Source: Wolbachia endosymbiont (group B) of Eucosma cana (lineage in GTDB: Bacteria; Pseudomonadota; Alphaproteobacteria; Rickettsiales; Anaplasmataceae). Taken from it: a stretch of DNA of 64,000 nucleotides. Below are positions 47,637 through 56,486 of the stretch, one piece after another. A model generated the notes under the pieces. That model made no database searches, had not been told where the DNA came from, and worked only from the letters and a program-made list of their open reading frames with translations. The translations under genes were made by a program, and so were the position numbers. The stretch is from assembly GCF_947250645.1 (NCBI RefSeq), contig NZ_OX366334.1, forward strand, positions 1,343,592 through 1,407,591. The letters are read 5' to 3'. Each line of letters opens with the position of its first letter. The first letter of the stretch is position 1.

Positions 47637-48398
47637 TTGGGGATTTGCAGATCTAGCCTATATTATAGGCCTATAATTAATAACGAAAGTGAAGTAGCAA
47701 ATTTGATTCAAGAAGTATATTTGGCTTCTGATTGCCGTTATGGATATCGTAAAATTACTGCTGAAATCATAGCGAGTGGAGTAGTAGTCAATCACAAAAA
47801 AATCTTAAGAATTATGAAAAAAATGAAGATTAGTGGGCTGTATTGTAGAAAAAGATGTAATACAAGTATTAAAGAAAAAAAGCATAAAATATATCCTTAT
47901 TTACTCAAAGATTTGATTATTTGTAGAGTTAATCAGGTATGGGCTACTGATATAACATATATTATGGTAGAAGGTAAGTTTATCTATTTTGTGGCAATAA
48001 TGGACTTGTATAGTCGCTATATTATTGCTCATTCATTATCACCATATCTCGATGCTGGATTTTGCCTTTATACTCTCAAAGAAGCTCTAAAACAAGGTAA
48101 ACCTGAGATTTTTAATAGTGATCAGGGGGTGCAGTTTACTAGCTACAACTTTATTATGGAATTAGAGCGTGCTAATATTAAAATCAGTATGGACCATAAA
48201 GGACGTTGCTTCGACAATATATTTGTTGAGCGCTTATGGAGAACTTTAAAGCAAGAAGCTATATATTATTATAGACCAAATAGTATCAGAGATTTAAATC
48301 TTATAATAAATGATTTTGTTGCTTGGTATAACTATAGAAGGCGACATCAGACTCTACATTATAAAGTTCCTGCTGATCTTTATTATCATAAACAGTAA
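47637..48398 (+). CDS. IS3-family transposase OrfB (copy E)
   Basis: Translation identical to the other copies; DDE residues intact. Confidence 0.92.
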   Translation: MGICRSSLYYRPIINNESEVANLIQEVYLASDCRYGYRKITAEIIASGVVVNHKKILRIMKKMKISGLYCRKRCNTSIKEKKHKIYPYLLKDLIICRVNQVWATDITYIMVEGKFIYFVAIMDLYSRYIIAHSLSPYLDAGFCLYTLKEALKQGKPEIFNSDQGVQFTSYNFIMELERANIKISMDHKGRCFDNIFVERLWRTLKQEAIYYYRPNSIRDLNLIINDFVAWYNYRRRHQTLHYKVPADLYYHKQ

Positions 48399-48509
48399 AT
48401 GAATATATTGATAAATACTTTAAATGTGTGTCGACGTATTTATCAACATATTCATTTTAAAAATCGGATCACTTTGAAAAAAATGGTCTAGACAAATGGG
48501 TGCATTATA

Positions 48510-48693
48510 GCAACTCTGCTACTTCCTTATGACCATACGTAACTGCAATATGTAAAGGAGTCTCCTTTTGCACAGTTGTTACTGCATTAATATTTGCTCC
48601 AGCTTCTATCAACTCCGTAATCTGCTGTATATTCTCTCCTTTAGAAGAATTCATTAATAGTTCATCCAATTCTCTTTGTTCCCTTTCATTCAT
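48510..48693 (-). pseudogene. Ankyrin-repeat gene, N-terminal fragment cut by IS3 copy E
   Basis: 61 codons from ATG (RBS GGGG upstream): MNEREQRELDELLMNSSKGE, then ITELIEAGANINAVTTVQKE and TPLHIAVTYGHKEVAEL. One and a half ankyrin repeats remain and the rest is lost. It lies between portal and terminase remnants on the same strand. Confidence 0.8.
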
Positions 48694-48744
48694 AATTTAC
48701 CCCACAATTTCATTGTAGTTAATTTAATATGCAAAAAAATAATA

Positions 48745-49920
48745 TCAACCCAATTTATCACCACCGGGTAACGGTTGCAAGCCAAAAGCTTCTCTTTTTT
48801 CATTGAGCGTCATGAAGCTTGCGTTTTGCACGTATTTCCACATCTTTTGTCTTTTCTCCATTAGAATTTCTATCGCGTCTTTATCATATGACAAACATAA
48901 ATCTTTGCCAAACTTGGGCACTAGCCAAGAATTCAGGTGACAGATAATATTTTCTAGCGTTGGTAAGACTGTCTGTTCCCAAAGGGAAAGACGTGCTTCA
49001 ACTAAATTACTGTAAGTGTTATCACCTGGTATGCCAAGCAACTGCGGCGGAACGCCAAAAGCTAGCGCAATATCACGAGCTGAGCTATGTTTTGACTCAA
49101 TAAAATCCATATCCCTCGGTGATAAGCTCATTTCCTTCCACTCTAAACCTCCTTCAAGTAATATTGGTCTTCCAGCGTTGACAGGACCTGAATAATGATC
49201 ATTTATCTGCGCTTTTAAGCGTTGGTACTGCTCTTGACTTAAGTTTCCAACGCTTCCATCCTTTTCTGATTTCACAACTATTGCACCACTTGGTCTTGCT
49301 CCATTTTGCAGCATTGCCTGATTCCAAGCACCAGCCTGATTATGCTGATCTATACTATATGCAGCTGCCTCAATTGGTGAAAGTCCATACCAATCATTCA
49401 AAGGGTTAAAGGTTTTAAGATGCAGTACTGTTGAACGCCCAGTCAATTTATCAACTTTAAAGTCATAACTGTTGTTATTTACGGTATAACGATAGGCATA
49501 AGGAACGTTACTTCTCCCCGGAACAATTTCAACTCTATCAGGGCGCAGAAGATAAAGCTCTGTTGGTTTGTTCTGCAGCTCAATCATCAATATATAAGAA
49601 TTGCCGTTAACTAACCGATAAGTTACAATCCCCTCAATAAATTCTGATTTTGATGTCATTGGATTAGGAGAATAAAGTAACTTCAGTAACGGATGTGCTT
49701 TTAGTTGTGATTTTCCCTGGTCAGTAAGCTGGCAGAGAATAAAAGGTACCGAAGATGCAGCACTTGCGATCATATTAATTGCTCGAAAGGCAATGACATT
49801 TTTTATGTAGCCTTCCTCAGCAAAACTTGCATAATCGCGCCTACTCCAACTTGGTTCCATCATTAGTTGCAAAGCAGAGTATTCACTGCTTTTCTTTCTT
49901 TGAAAAATGTTAAAATTCAT
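48745..49920 (-). CDS. HK97-family phage portal protein
   Basis: 391 residues, complete. FRAINMIASAASSVPFILC, LLYSPNPMTSKSEFIEG, YGLSPIEAAAYSID and FGVPPQLLGIPGDNTYSNL are portal_HK97 segments; LEWKEMSLSPRDMDFIESK is the typical 'clip-wing' part. The portal is the ring through which DNA is packaged. Lone portal-terminase genes of this type in Rickettsiales are usually gene-transfer-agent-like relics rather than phage WO. The start is preceded by AGGAGG, a strong ribosome-binding site. Confidence 0.92.
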   Translation of the reverse strand: MNFNIFQRKKSSEYSALQLMMEPSWSRRDYASFAEEGYIKNVIAFRAINMIASAASSVPFILCQLTDQGKSQLKAHPLLKLLYSPNPMTSKSEFIEGIVTYRLVNGNSYILMIELQNKPTELYLLRPDRVEIVPGRSNVPYAYRYTVNNNSYDFKVDKLTGRSTVLHLKTFNPLNDWYGLSPIEAAAYSIDQHNQAGAWNQAMLQNGARPSGAIVVKSEKDGSVGNLSQEQYQRLKAQINDHYSGPVNAGRPILLEGGLEWKEMSLSPRDMDFIESKHSSARDIALAFGVPPQLLGIPGDNTYSNLVEARLSLWEQTVLPTLENIICHLNSWLVPKFGKDLCLSYDKDAIEILMEKRQKMWKYVQNASFMTLNEKREAFGLQPLPGGDKLG

Positions 49921-49990
49921 ATGTGCCTCCTGAAAATTTTGTTAAAAATTTGAAATTGTAGTTGAATTATATCAATTAGTGTTACAAGAA

Positions 49991-50143
49991 TGATGTCATC
50001 CCAGTTCTTGACACTGGGATCCAGCTTTTCATACAATCTAGTCAAAGACATTCTTTTTAGCGTAAAGCAACTATGCTCACCAGTTCAGTGTGCTATCTAC
50101 AATTAAATTTCTGGATTCCAGTGTCAAGCGCTGGAATGACATT
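49991..50143. repeat. Complete dispersed palindromic element
   Basis: Left arm 'gtcatcccagttcttgacac' + 'tgggatccag', an interior of about 80 bases with 'tttttagcgtaaagcaact', and right arm 'ctggattccagtgtcaagcg' + 'ctggaatgac'. The arms are imperfect inverted repeats. This is the same structure as the one inside ldcA, here in a non-coding gap. Confidence 0.85.
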
Positions 50144-50165
50144 GATAGACCTAAAGAAATAGAAC

Positions 50166-50783
50166 ATGACAGAATGGCTAATCTCTAACCAATTTACTGA
50201 TTATAACCATGCTATAAAATTCATGGAAGCAAAAATTCAACAAATTTACAATAATTTGTCTGATGAGCTAGTATGGCTGCTCCAGCATCCTCCACTTTAT
50301 ACTGCAGGAATCGGTGCAACAGATGATGACATTATTGAAAAATTATTTCCTATATATAAAACAGGTAGGGGTGGTAAATATACATATCACGGACCAGGGC
50401 AGCGCATTATATATTTAATGCTAAATCTTAAAAAAAGAAACAAATGTGACATAAAACTATATATCAGAGACCTAAGTAATTGGATCATAAATGTTTTAAA
50501 ACACTTTAATATACTTGGGGAATTTAAGGAAGATAGAATAGGCATTTGGGTGAACAACAACGGAGTAGAAGAAAAAATAGCAGCTTTTGGCATTCGCTTG
50601 AGAAAATGGGTAACTTATCACGGCATAGCGCTTAATGTCTCTCCAAACCTTTCCCACTATGAGGGTATTATTCCTTGTGGACTAAAAGATTACGGCGTTA
50701 CATCAATGGAAAAACTAGGAGTAAAAGTTTCTCTTTGCGAATTAGATGATATATTAAAGCAAGAGTTTCATAAGATATTTTAA
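50166..50783 (+). CDS. lipB: Octanoyltransferase LipB
   Basis: 205 residues. WLLQHPPLYTAGIGA, GRGGKYTYHGPGQRI and IAAFGIRLRKWVTYHGIAL are conserved. IIPCGLKDYGVTSM contains the catalytic Cys, and Lys is in the ... LRKW segment. It transfers octanoate from ACP to lipoyl domains of 2-oxoacid dehydrogenases. The stop overlaps the ldcA start as TAATG. Confidence 0.95.
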   Translation: MTEWLISNQFTDYNHAIKFMEAKIQQIYNNLSDELVWLLQHPPLYTAGIGATDDDIIEKLFPIYKTGRGGKYTYHGPGQRIIYLMLNLKKRNKCDIKLYIRDLSNWIINVLKHFNILGEFKEDRIGIWVNNNGVEEKIAAFGIRLRKWVTYHGIALNVSPNLSHYEGIIPCGLKDYGVTSMEKLGVKVSLCELDDILKQEFHKIF

Positions 50784-51997
50784 TGATCATTTACCTTTTA
50801 TATTTTATTTTCACTTTATGTGCTAACACACAACTGTACGAACGTTGTAGTTTGGGAGCAATTCCCACCAGTGGGGTGTCATCCCAGTGCCCAGACACTG
50901 GGATCCAGCTTCTATGCAACTTAATTAAAAACGTTTGTTTTAGCGTAAGACAACTACCTTTAGCTCATCAGCTCAGTTATAAGCAAAATTTCTGGATTCC
51001 AGTGTCAAGCACTGGAATGACACCATTTGCTGTCTTCAAAAATGAATGTTCGTACAGCTATGGTGCTAACACAGATATTCATGCAATGGACCAAGTTGAT
51101 ATTATCGCTCCTTCTTCGAAGGGAAAAGAATCGGATCTGCCCACTATAAAAGAATCCGTAAAAACTTTAGGTTTTAGTCCTCATATTTCGGAGAAAATAT
51201 ACAGTAATGACAATCCATTTTATTCCAACTCTGATGAGTTTAGAGCGAATGATTTGGTTAATGCTCTCACTGATGATAGCAAAATAATTTGGTGTATCAG
51301 AGGAGGAGAAGGGGCTTCTCGGTTAATCCCTTATCTGGAAAATCTACCGAATGACAAAAAAGAAAGAATTGCTCAAAACAAAAAAATTCTTATAGGCTAT
51401 AGTGATATCACTGCTTTACATATTTATCTGCAAGTTAAATATGACTGGCAAACTCTTCACGGTACCATGTTGGAAATGATAGTAAATAACTCTGTTGCTG
51501 AAAGCTCTGTTGAAAAATTAAAAGAATTAATTCTTAACCAACACAACTCTATCAGATTTGACAACTTAAAGATGATAAATAATGGAGTTAGACTAAAAAA
51601 TGGCAGATTAGAGTCTAAAATCATCGGCGGTAATATGACTTTGGTTGAAAATAGCATAGGAACTGCTTGGCAAATAAACGCAAAAAACAAAATTCTATTT
51701 TTAGAAGACATAAGAGTTTATCCATATTCAATTGAACGCAGTTTAGATCACCTAAAACAAGCTCATATTTTTGATGGAGTAGATGCAGTAATATTCGGTG
51801 ACTTTGTTAACTGTTATAATGATAATCTTGTCGAAATTGTAAAAGAAAGGTTTGCAAAAAGTGTCAACTTTCCAGTATTTACAATGAAAGGAGTAGGCCA
51901 TGGACATATAAATGACCCTTTACCTTTCAACACTCACGCTACCATTAGCGTTCAAGACGAGAAGGAGTTTATGGATGTGCAACAGTTATACAAGTAG
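50783..51997 (+). CDS. ldcA: LD-carboxypeptidase (muramoyltetrapeptide carboxypeptidase) with an inserted palindromic element
   Basis: 404 codons. The family part starts at residue about 97 (MDQVDIIAPSSKGKES); IWCIRGGEGASRLIPYL, IGYSDITALHIYLQ (nucleophile Ser), IGGNMTLVENSIGT and LFLEDIRVYPYSIERS are S66 peptidase motifs. It cleaves the terminal D-Ala of murein tetrapeptides. Residues 1-15 (MIIYLLYFIFTLCAN) look like a signal peptide. Residues 17-97 come from an 81-codon palindromic element inserted in frame. Without it the protein is about 323 residues, near the family norm. Confidence 0.9.
   Translation: MIIYLLYFIFTLCANTQLYERCSLGAIPTSGVSSQCPDTGIQLLCNLIKNVCFSVRQLPLAHQLSYKQNFWIPVSSTGMTPFAVFKNECSYSYGANTDIHAMDQVDIIAPSSKGKESDLPTIKESVKTLGFSPHISEKIYSNDNPFYSNSDEFRANDLVNALTDDSKIIWCIRGGEGASRLIPYLENLPNDKKERIAQNKKILIGYSDITALHIYLQVKYDWQTLHGTMLEMIVNNSVAESSVEKLKELILNQHNSIRFDNLKMINNGVRLKNGRLESKIIGGNMTLVENSIGTAWQINAKNKILFLEDIRVYPYSIERSLDHLKQAHIFDGVDAVIFGDFVNCYNDNLVEIVKERFAKSVNFPVFTMKGVGHGHINDPLPFNTHATISVQDEKEFMDVQQLYK
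50831..51073. repeat. Palindromic element inserted in frame within ldcA
   Basis: 243 bases including one copy of an 11-base direct repeat GTGCTAACACA present at 50820-50830 and 51063-51073. Inner arms 'actgtacgaacgttg' and 'aatgttcgtacagct' are inverted, as are 'gtgtcatcccagtgcccaga' and 'tgtcaagcactggaatgaca'. 243 is a multiple of three and no stop codon occurs in the reading frame. Confidence 0.9.
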
Positions 51998-52321
51998 CTT
52001 TATCTAACACTCCTTTCATTCCAGCACCTTCGTTGTCATCCGAGTAGCCCTCTTTCTTGTCATTCGAGTAGCCTCTTTGGTGTCATCCGAGTAGCTTGAC
52101 ACTGGAATCCAACTAAGTTGGTAAACACGAAAGCGCTTTTTTTTGACGGAATTGCACAAAAAAAACTGGATGCCAGTGTCAGCTACTTGCATGACATCAT
52201 CTTTTTTATCAGATGCATATGAAACCAGTGCTTTCTTGTCATCCCAGTACTCCTTATTCTTGTCATTCGAGTAACCCCTTCAGTGTCATCCAAGTAGCTG
52301 ACACTGGGATCCAGAACAGGT
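51998..52321. repeat. Cluster of dispersed palindrome halves after ldcA
   Basis: Several short units: 'gtcatccgagtagcc', 'gtcattcgagtagcc', 'gtcatccgagtagcttgaca', 'ggatgccagtgtcagctact', 'gtcatccaagtagctgacac' ending 'tgggatccag'. The sequence 'cgagtagc' recurs. No gene is seen. An IS3 end fragment follows directly. Confidence 0.75.
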
Positions 52322-52415
52322 TATAATGCACCCATTTGTCTAGACCATTTTTTTCAAAGTGATCCGATTTTTAAAATGAATATGTTGATAAATACGTCGA
52401 CACACATTTAAAGTA
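52322..52415 (-). mobile_element. 94-bp right-end fragment of an IS3-type element
   Basis: Starts with the right terminus (TATAATGCACCCATTTGTCT) and breaks at 'tttaaagta', where copy F begins. It is the exact complement of what copy A lacks, with TAC shared by both breakpoints. Confidence 0.93.
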
Positions 52416-52485
52416 TATAATGCACCCCATAAACTAGACCAAAAAAAAATGGTTGATCCGAGTAGGAAGGTAAAGGGGTAAAAGT

Positions 52486-52770
52486 ATGGCAACAAAAAAA
52501 TATGAACCAGAGTTAAAAGCAAAGATAGCTTTGGAAGCAATAAAAAATCAAAAAAGCACAGCTGAGATATGTAGTGAATATAAAATACCATCAACAAATC
52601 TATATGATTGGCGTGATAGAGTATTGGCAAGGTTAAAAGACCTATTTGTTGAAGAAAGTGAAAGTGCGAGAAAACAAAGAATCTTAGCGCAAGAAATAGA
52701 AAGTTTACATAAAGTAATAGGAGAATTGACAGTGGAAAATAGCTATTTGAAAAAAAAATTACTGAAATAA
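52486..52770 (+). CDS. IS3-family transposase OrfA (copy F)
   Basis: Translation identical to the other copies. Confidence 0.92.
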   Translation: MATKKYEPELKAKIALEAIKNQKSTAEICSEYKIPSTNLYDWRDRVLARLKDLFVEESESARKQRILAQEIESLHKVIGELTVENSYLKKKLLK

Positions 52771-52838
52771 GCAAAAAAGATAGAGTAAGGTTTATAGAAA
52801 AAGATTCTGATCTGTCAATTAGGAAACAGGCTGATTTA

Positions 52839-53600
52839 TTGGGGATTTGCAGATCTAGCCTATATTATAGGCCTATAATTAATAACGAAAGTGAAGTAGC
52901 AAATTTGATTCAAGAAGTATATTTGGCTTCTGATTGCCGTTATGGATATCGTAAAATTACTGCTGAAATCATAGCGAGTGGAGTAGTAGTCAATCACAAA
53001 AAAATCTTAAGAATTATGAAAAAAATGAAGATTAGTGGGCTGTATTGTAGAAAAAGATGTAATACAAGTATTAAAGAAAAAAAGCATAAAATATATCCTT
53101 ATTTACTCAAAGATTTGATTATTTGTAGAGTTAATCAGGTATGGGCTACTGATATAACATATATTATGGTAGAAGGTAAGTTTATCTATTTTGTGGCAAT
53201 AATGGACTTGTATAGTCGCTATATTATTGCTCATTCATTATCACCATATCTCGATGCTGGATTTTGCCTTTATACTCTCAAAGAAGCTCTAAAACAAGGT
53301 AAACCTGAGATTTTTAATAGTGATCAGGGGGTGCAGTTTACTAGCTACAACTTTATTATGGAATTAGAGCGTGCTAATATTAAAATCAGTATGGACCATA
53401 AAGGACGTTGCTTCGACAATATATTTGTTGAGCGCTTATGGAGAACTTTAAAGCAAGAAGCTATATATTATTATAGACCAAATAGTATCAGAGATTTAAA
53501 TCTTATAATAAATGATTTTGTTGCTTGGTATAACTATAGAAGGCGACATCAGACTCTACATTATAAAGTTCCTGCTGATCTTTATTATCATAAACAGTAA
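52839..53600 (+). CDS. IS3-family transposase OrfB (copy F)
   Basis: Translation identical to the other copies; catalytic residues intact. Confidence 0.92.
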   Translation: MGICRSSLYYRPIINNESEVANLIQEVYLASDCRYGYRKITAEIIASGVVVNHKKILRIMKKMKISGLYCRKRCNTSIKEKKHKIYPYLLKDLIICRVNQVWATDITYIMVEGKFIYFVAIMDLYSRYIIAHSLSPYLDAGFCLYTLKEALKQGKPEIFNSDQGVQFTSYNFIMELERANIKISMDHKGRCFDNIFVERLWRTLKQEAIYYYRPNSIRDLNLIINDFVAWYNYRRRHQTLHYKVPADLYYHKQ

Positions 53601-53711
53601 ATGAATATATTGATAAATACTTTAAATGTGTGTCGACGTATTTATCAACATATTCATTTTAAAAATCGGATCACTTTGAAAAAAATGGTCTAGACAAATG
53701 GGTGCATTATA

Positions 53712-54393
53712 CATTATTAAGAATATCGGCAAGAGTCTCTAACTGATTTCCTGTTAAGTTCTTAAAAAAAGTTTTGGCGAACTCATTTGATATTAGTACA
53801 CTCTACAGTGCCGTCATACCAAGACTAGCGCTTGGATTACCAATAACGCTAACTTTTGGGTTCTTTTTTCTACAATATATTCTTACTTTAGCTAAAAATT
53901 ACTTCCGCACATTTTAAATCTGATTATAATTACAATTAGAGATACTTTTAGAGCTCAAAAATCTATCTTTGTCTGCAGATCTTTTTTATTAAACTCATAA
54001 AAAATGTAGCGTATCCTCTTCAGCGTATGTGAGTGCATACACACATACTTAATTTCTGTCGTATGTGCACTGCATTTTTTTCTAATCTTTTTTTTTTCAC
54101 AGGGGGATTTTATGTTCAGAATTCCAGATACTTGACCTTTACTTTAGCTAATAAAAACCAACTGGTACCTGCGGTTTTTATAGCCTCAAAATTTCAATCA
54201 AAATTCAACTATCATTCAAAGAAACTTATAGTTATTCTTAGTGTTATTACTATAGTAACAGCGCTATTGATAAGAATATAGAAAACCTCTATAACCTTGT
54301 TCTTTTAACTTTGTAGTTGATTTTAAGTAAAGACACTCATCAGTAATTGTGAAAAAGACTTCAAGTGAGAGTATATAAGTAAGATACTAACTA
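53712..54393. other. Accessory DNA with gene relics
   Basis: On the minus strand next to copy F a short relic reads NEFAKTFFKNLTGNQLETLA and breaks at the element; its family is unknown. An 82-codon plus frame (54033-54281) ends in a hydrophobic helix (LIVILSVITIVTALLI) but its N-terminal half is not convincing. Otherwise AT-rich with no clear gene. Confidence 0.45.
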
Positions 54394-54558
54394 CTAACAA
54401 AGATATACAAAAGTTGTCTTTGTATTATGGGAAGGGCTATACTTATCCAATAAGTTGTTTTTCCTGTCTTTTAAGACTAATATCCCATCTTCTTTCGCTA
54501 ACTTAAAATCTATATCCTGCTTCCAGTGCGATAAATCTATAACTACATTTTCTACCAT
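54394..54558 (-). pseudogene. N-terminal fragment of a glycoside hydrolase family 25-like (lysozyme) gene
   Basis: 54 codons from ATG with GGAG upstream: VENVVIDLSHWKQDIDFKLA, then KEDGIL. The VIDLSHW start and the 'DF..AK..GI' spacing are those of GH25 muramidases, which in Wolbachia occur in prophage WO regions. After DGIL the sequence no longer fits the family and soon stops, so it is frameshifted or truncated. Confidence 0.55.
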
Positions 54559-54624
54559 TTATTGCTCCTACCTTAAACCTTATTAATTACTTTACGTCTA
54601 CAATAACATGAATATAATTCAGTG

Positions 54625-54697
54625 TGCCGTTACCAAGATTCGAACTTGGGACCTCGTCATTACCAATGACGTACTCTACCACCTGAGCTACAACGGC
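54625..54697 (-). tRNA. tRNA-Thr (GGT)
   Basis: Acceptor GCCGTTG pairs with TAACGGC (one G-U), discriminator A. Anticodon stem CGTCA/TGACG encloses ttGGTaa, anticodon GGT. The T-arm is CCAAGTTCGAATCTTGG. No encoded CCA. Confidence 0.95.
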
Positions 54698-54719
54698 AAG
54701 TTCACGTATTATGATAATG

Positions 54720-54938
54720 AATAACATGAAAAAAAATAAGGAAAAAGAAGAAGAGAGAAAAAGATTGGCAAAAGCTTTAAAGCAAAATATTCTAAAAAGA
54801 AAAAAACAGCAACAGAGTAGACAAAGCAGACCCCTTTCAAAATTTGTTTGTGGTGAGGAATTTTTAGGAGAAAGCGCCGCAGAATACCCAAACATATTTG
54901 AGGAAGCTTTAACGACAAAATTACCATCAGAAACTTAA
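54720..54938 (+). CDS. Small charged hypothetical protein
   Basis: About 72 residues. The first half is a Lys/Glu/Arg-rich helix (KKNKEKEEERKRLAKALKQN, then ILKRKKQQQ) and the second ends AEYPNIFEEAL. It lies 17 bases before mutM on the same strand, so it may be co-transcribed. The basic half suggests nucleic-acid or ribosome contact, but no family is recognised. Several nearby ATG codons make the start uncertain. Confidence 0.65.
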   Translation, partial: NNMKKNKEKEEERKRLAKALKQNILKRKKQQQSRQSRPLSKFVCGEEFLGESAAEYPNIFEEALTTKLPSET

Positions 54939-54955
54939 GTTTTTAAGGAGGTATC

Positions 54956-55771
54956 ATGCCGGAGCTGCCAGAAGTGGAAGTCATCTCTAACTTCTTATTT
55001 GATAAAATCAAAAATAAGAAAATAAGCAATGTGACAGTCAATAATTGTAATTTGCGTGTACCAATAACAAAAAATATTGATGATTTGCTAAAGGGCAAAG
55101 TTATAAATGATATCAAGCGTAGAGGTAAATATATAATCTCGAATATAGATGCTAGTATGGCTGTAATCATACACCTCGGCATGAGCGGAAAGCTTATATA
55201 TGCTGAAGACAATCAAGCACAGAACAAACATGATCATGTGATATTCTTATTTTCTGACAACACTTCACTAATCTTTAATGACCCAAGAAGGTTTGGATTA
55301 GTGATTGTTTTAAACAGAGAGCAAGAACTAAATTTTTTTAATAACCTAGGAATAGAACCCCTCACAGATGAATTTGACGGACATTATTTACAGAAGTTGC
55401 TAAAGAACAGAAAAGCAAATATCAAATCAGTATTAATGAATAATAAGCTAATAGTTGGCGTAGGTAACATATATGCTTCTGAGAGCTTATTTAGAGCTCG
55501 CATATCACCACTTAGGCTAGCGCAAGATTTAACATATATAGAGTGCGAAAAACTTGCTATCGAAATAAAAAATACTCTGAGTGATGCAATTGCTGCTGGT
55601 GGTTCAACACTGAAAGATTATGCACAACCATCTGGATCTGCTGGATACTTTCAAAATAACTTTTACGTATATGGTAAAGTGCAAAAACCTTGCAGAATCT
55701 GCAACAATATCATAACACTTATACGACAAAATGGTCGTAGCACTTATTTTTGCAATGCATGTCAGAATTAA
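54956..55771 (+). CDS. mutM: Formamidopyrimidine-DNA glycosylase
   Basis: 271 residues. MPELPEVEVISNFL gives the catalytic N-terminal Pro and Glu. The H2TH motif (VGVGNIYASESLFRARISPL) and the C-terminal zinc finger with cysteines in CRICNNI and CNACQN are present. It removes 8-oxoguanine and nicks the strand. AAGGAGG precedes the ATG. Confidence 0.96.
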   Translation: MPELPEVEVISNFLFDKIKNKKISNVTVNNCNLRVPITKNIDDLLKGKVINDIKRRGKYIISNIDASMAVIIHLGMSGKLIYAEDNQAQNKHDHVIFLFSDNTSLIFNDPRRFGLVIVLNREQELNFFNNLGIEPLTDEFDGHYLQKLLKNRKANIKSVLMNNKLIVGVGNIYASESLFRARISPLRLAQDLTYIECEKLAIEIKNTLSDAIAAGGSTLKDYAQPSGSAGYFQNNFYVYGKVQKPCRICNNIITLIRQNGRSTYFCNACQN

Positions 55772-55786
55772 ATTTTATTTTTGCAT

Positions 55787-56380
55787 ATGACACTCTTACC
55801 TGAAAAAGATCCTTTTGATTTGTTTTCAAAGTGGTATCAAGAAGTACTTAATTTTCCGTGTAAAGAGTCAACTGCAATGACGCTAGCAACGTGTAGCAAA
55901 GACTGCATTCCATCTGCAAGAGTGGTATTACTAAAGGAATATAGTAAGGAAGGTTTTGTGTTCTTTACTAACGTAAACAGTAGAAAAGGAAAAGAATTGA
56001 CTGAGAACCCCAAAGCTGCACTCGTATTTCATTGGACAGAATTTTCTAGACAAGTACGAATTGAAGGAGAAGTTAGGCTTCTAAGCGGCAAAAAGGCTGA
56101 CGAATATTTCTCTTCTCGAGCACGCGATAGTCAAATTAGCGCGTGGTGCTCAAAACAATCAAGAGTTCTGAAAAATTGGCAAGATTTTGAGCAGGCTATA
56201 GAATTGAAAGAGAAAGAATTTCACAATACACAAGTTTCTCGTCCTGACTTTTGGGTGGGATTTTGCGTAATCCCAAAGGTAATTGAATTTTGGCAAGAAG
56301 GTGAATATAGGAGACACACTAGATTTAGATATACTCTTGTTGAGAAAAGCAATTGGAAAGTGGAACAATTATATCCCTAA
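55787..56380 (+). CDS. pdxH: Pyridoxine/pyridoxamine 5'-phosphate oxidase
   Basis: 197 residues from ATG 55787. DPFDLFSKWYQEVL, SARVVLLKEYSKEGFVFFTN, WTEFSRQVRIEGEV and the C-terminal EFWQEGEYRRHTRFRY match the family. It makes PLP with FMN. Fifteen bases after mutM, so likely in the same transcript. Confidence 0.95.
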   Translation: MTLLPEKDPFDLFSKWYQEVLNFPCKESTAMTLATCSKDCIPSARVVLLKEYSKEGFVFFTNVNSRKGKELTENPKAALVFHWTEFSRQVRIEGEVRLLSGKKADEYFSSRARDSQISAWCSKQSRVLKNWQDFEQAIELKEKEFHNTQVSRPDFWVGFCVIPKVIEFWQEGEYRRHTRFRYTLVEKSNWKVEQLYP

Positions 56381-56486
56381 CGTTAGAGAAAGCTACTCTG
56401 CAGATCAAAAATAAAGATTTATTGTCATCCTGATCAAGTAACTTTTTATGGTTTAAAAACTTGTTGTATGTAACGTATTGTAATAC

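Larger units (their letters stand above)
47214..48509 (+). mobile_element. IS3-type element copy E, complete
   Basis: 1296 bp with intact ends. Its flanks belong to different genes (terminase on the left, an ankyrin gene on the right), and the flanking triplets agc and gca do not match. This indicates a recombination junction rather than a simple insertion. Confidence 0.95.
52416..53711 (+). mobile_element. IS3-type element copy F, complete
   Basis: 1296 bp, intact ends. The left terminus abuts the 94-bp fragment of another copy and the right terminus abuts a gene relic. Opposite in orientation to copy B. Confidence 0.95.

Noticed and set aside
54587..54895. 102-codon frame antisense to the small charged protein and running through tRNA-Thr.
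   Set aside because: It translates a tRNA gene and the antisense of a Lys-rich helix.
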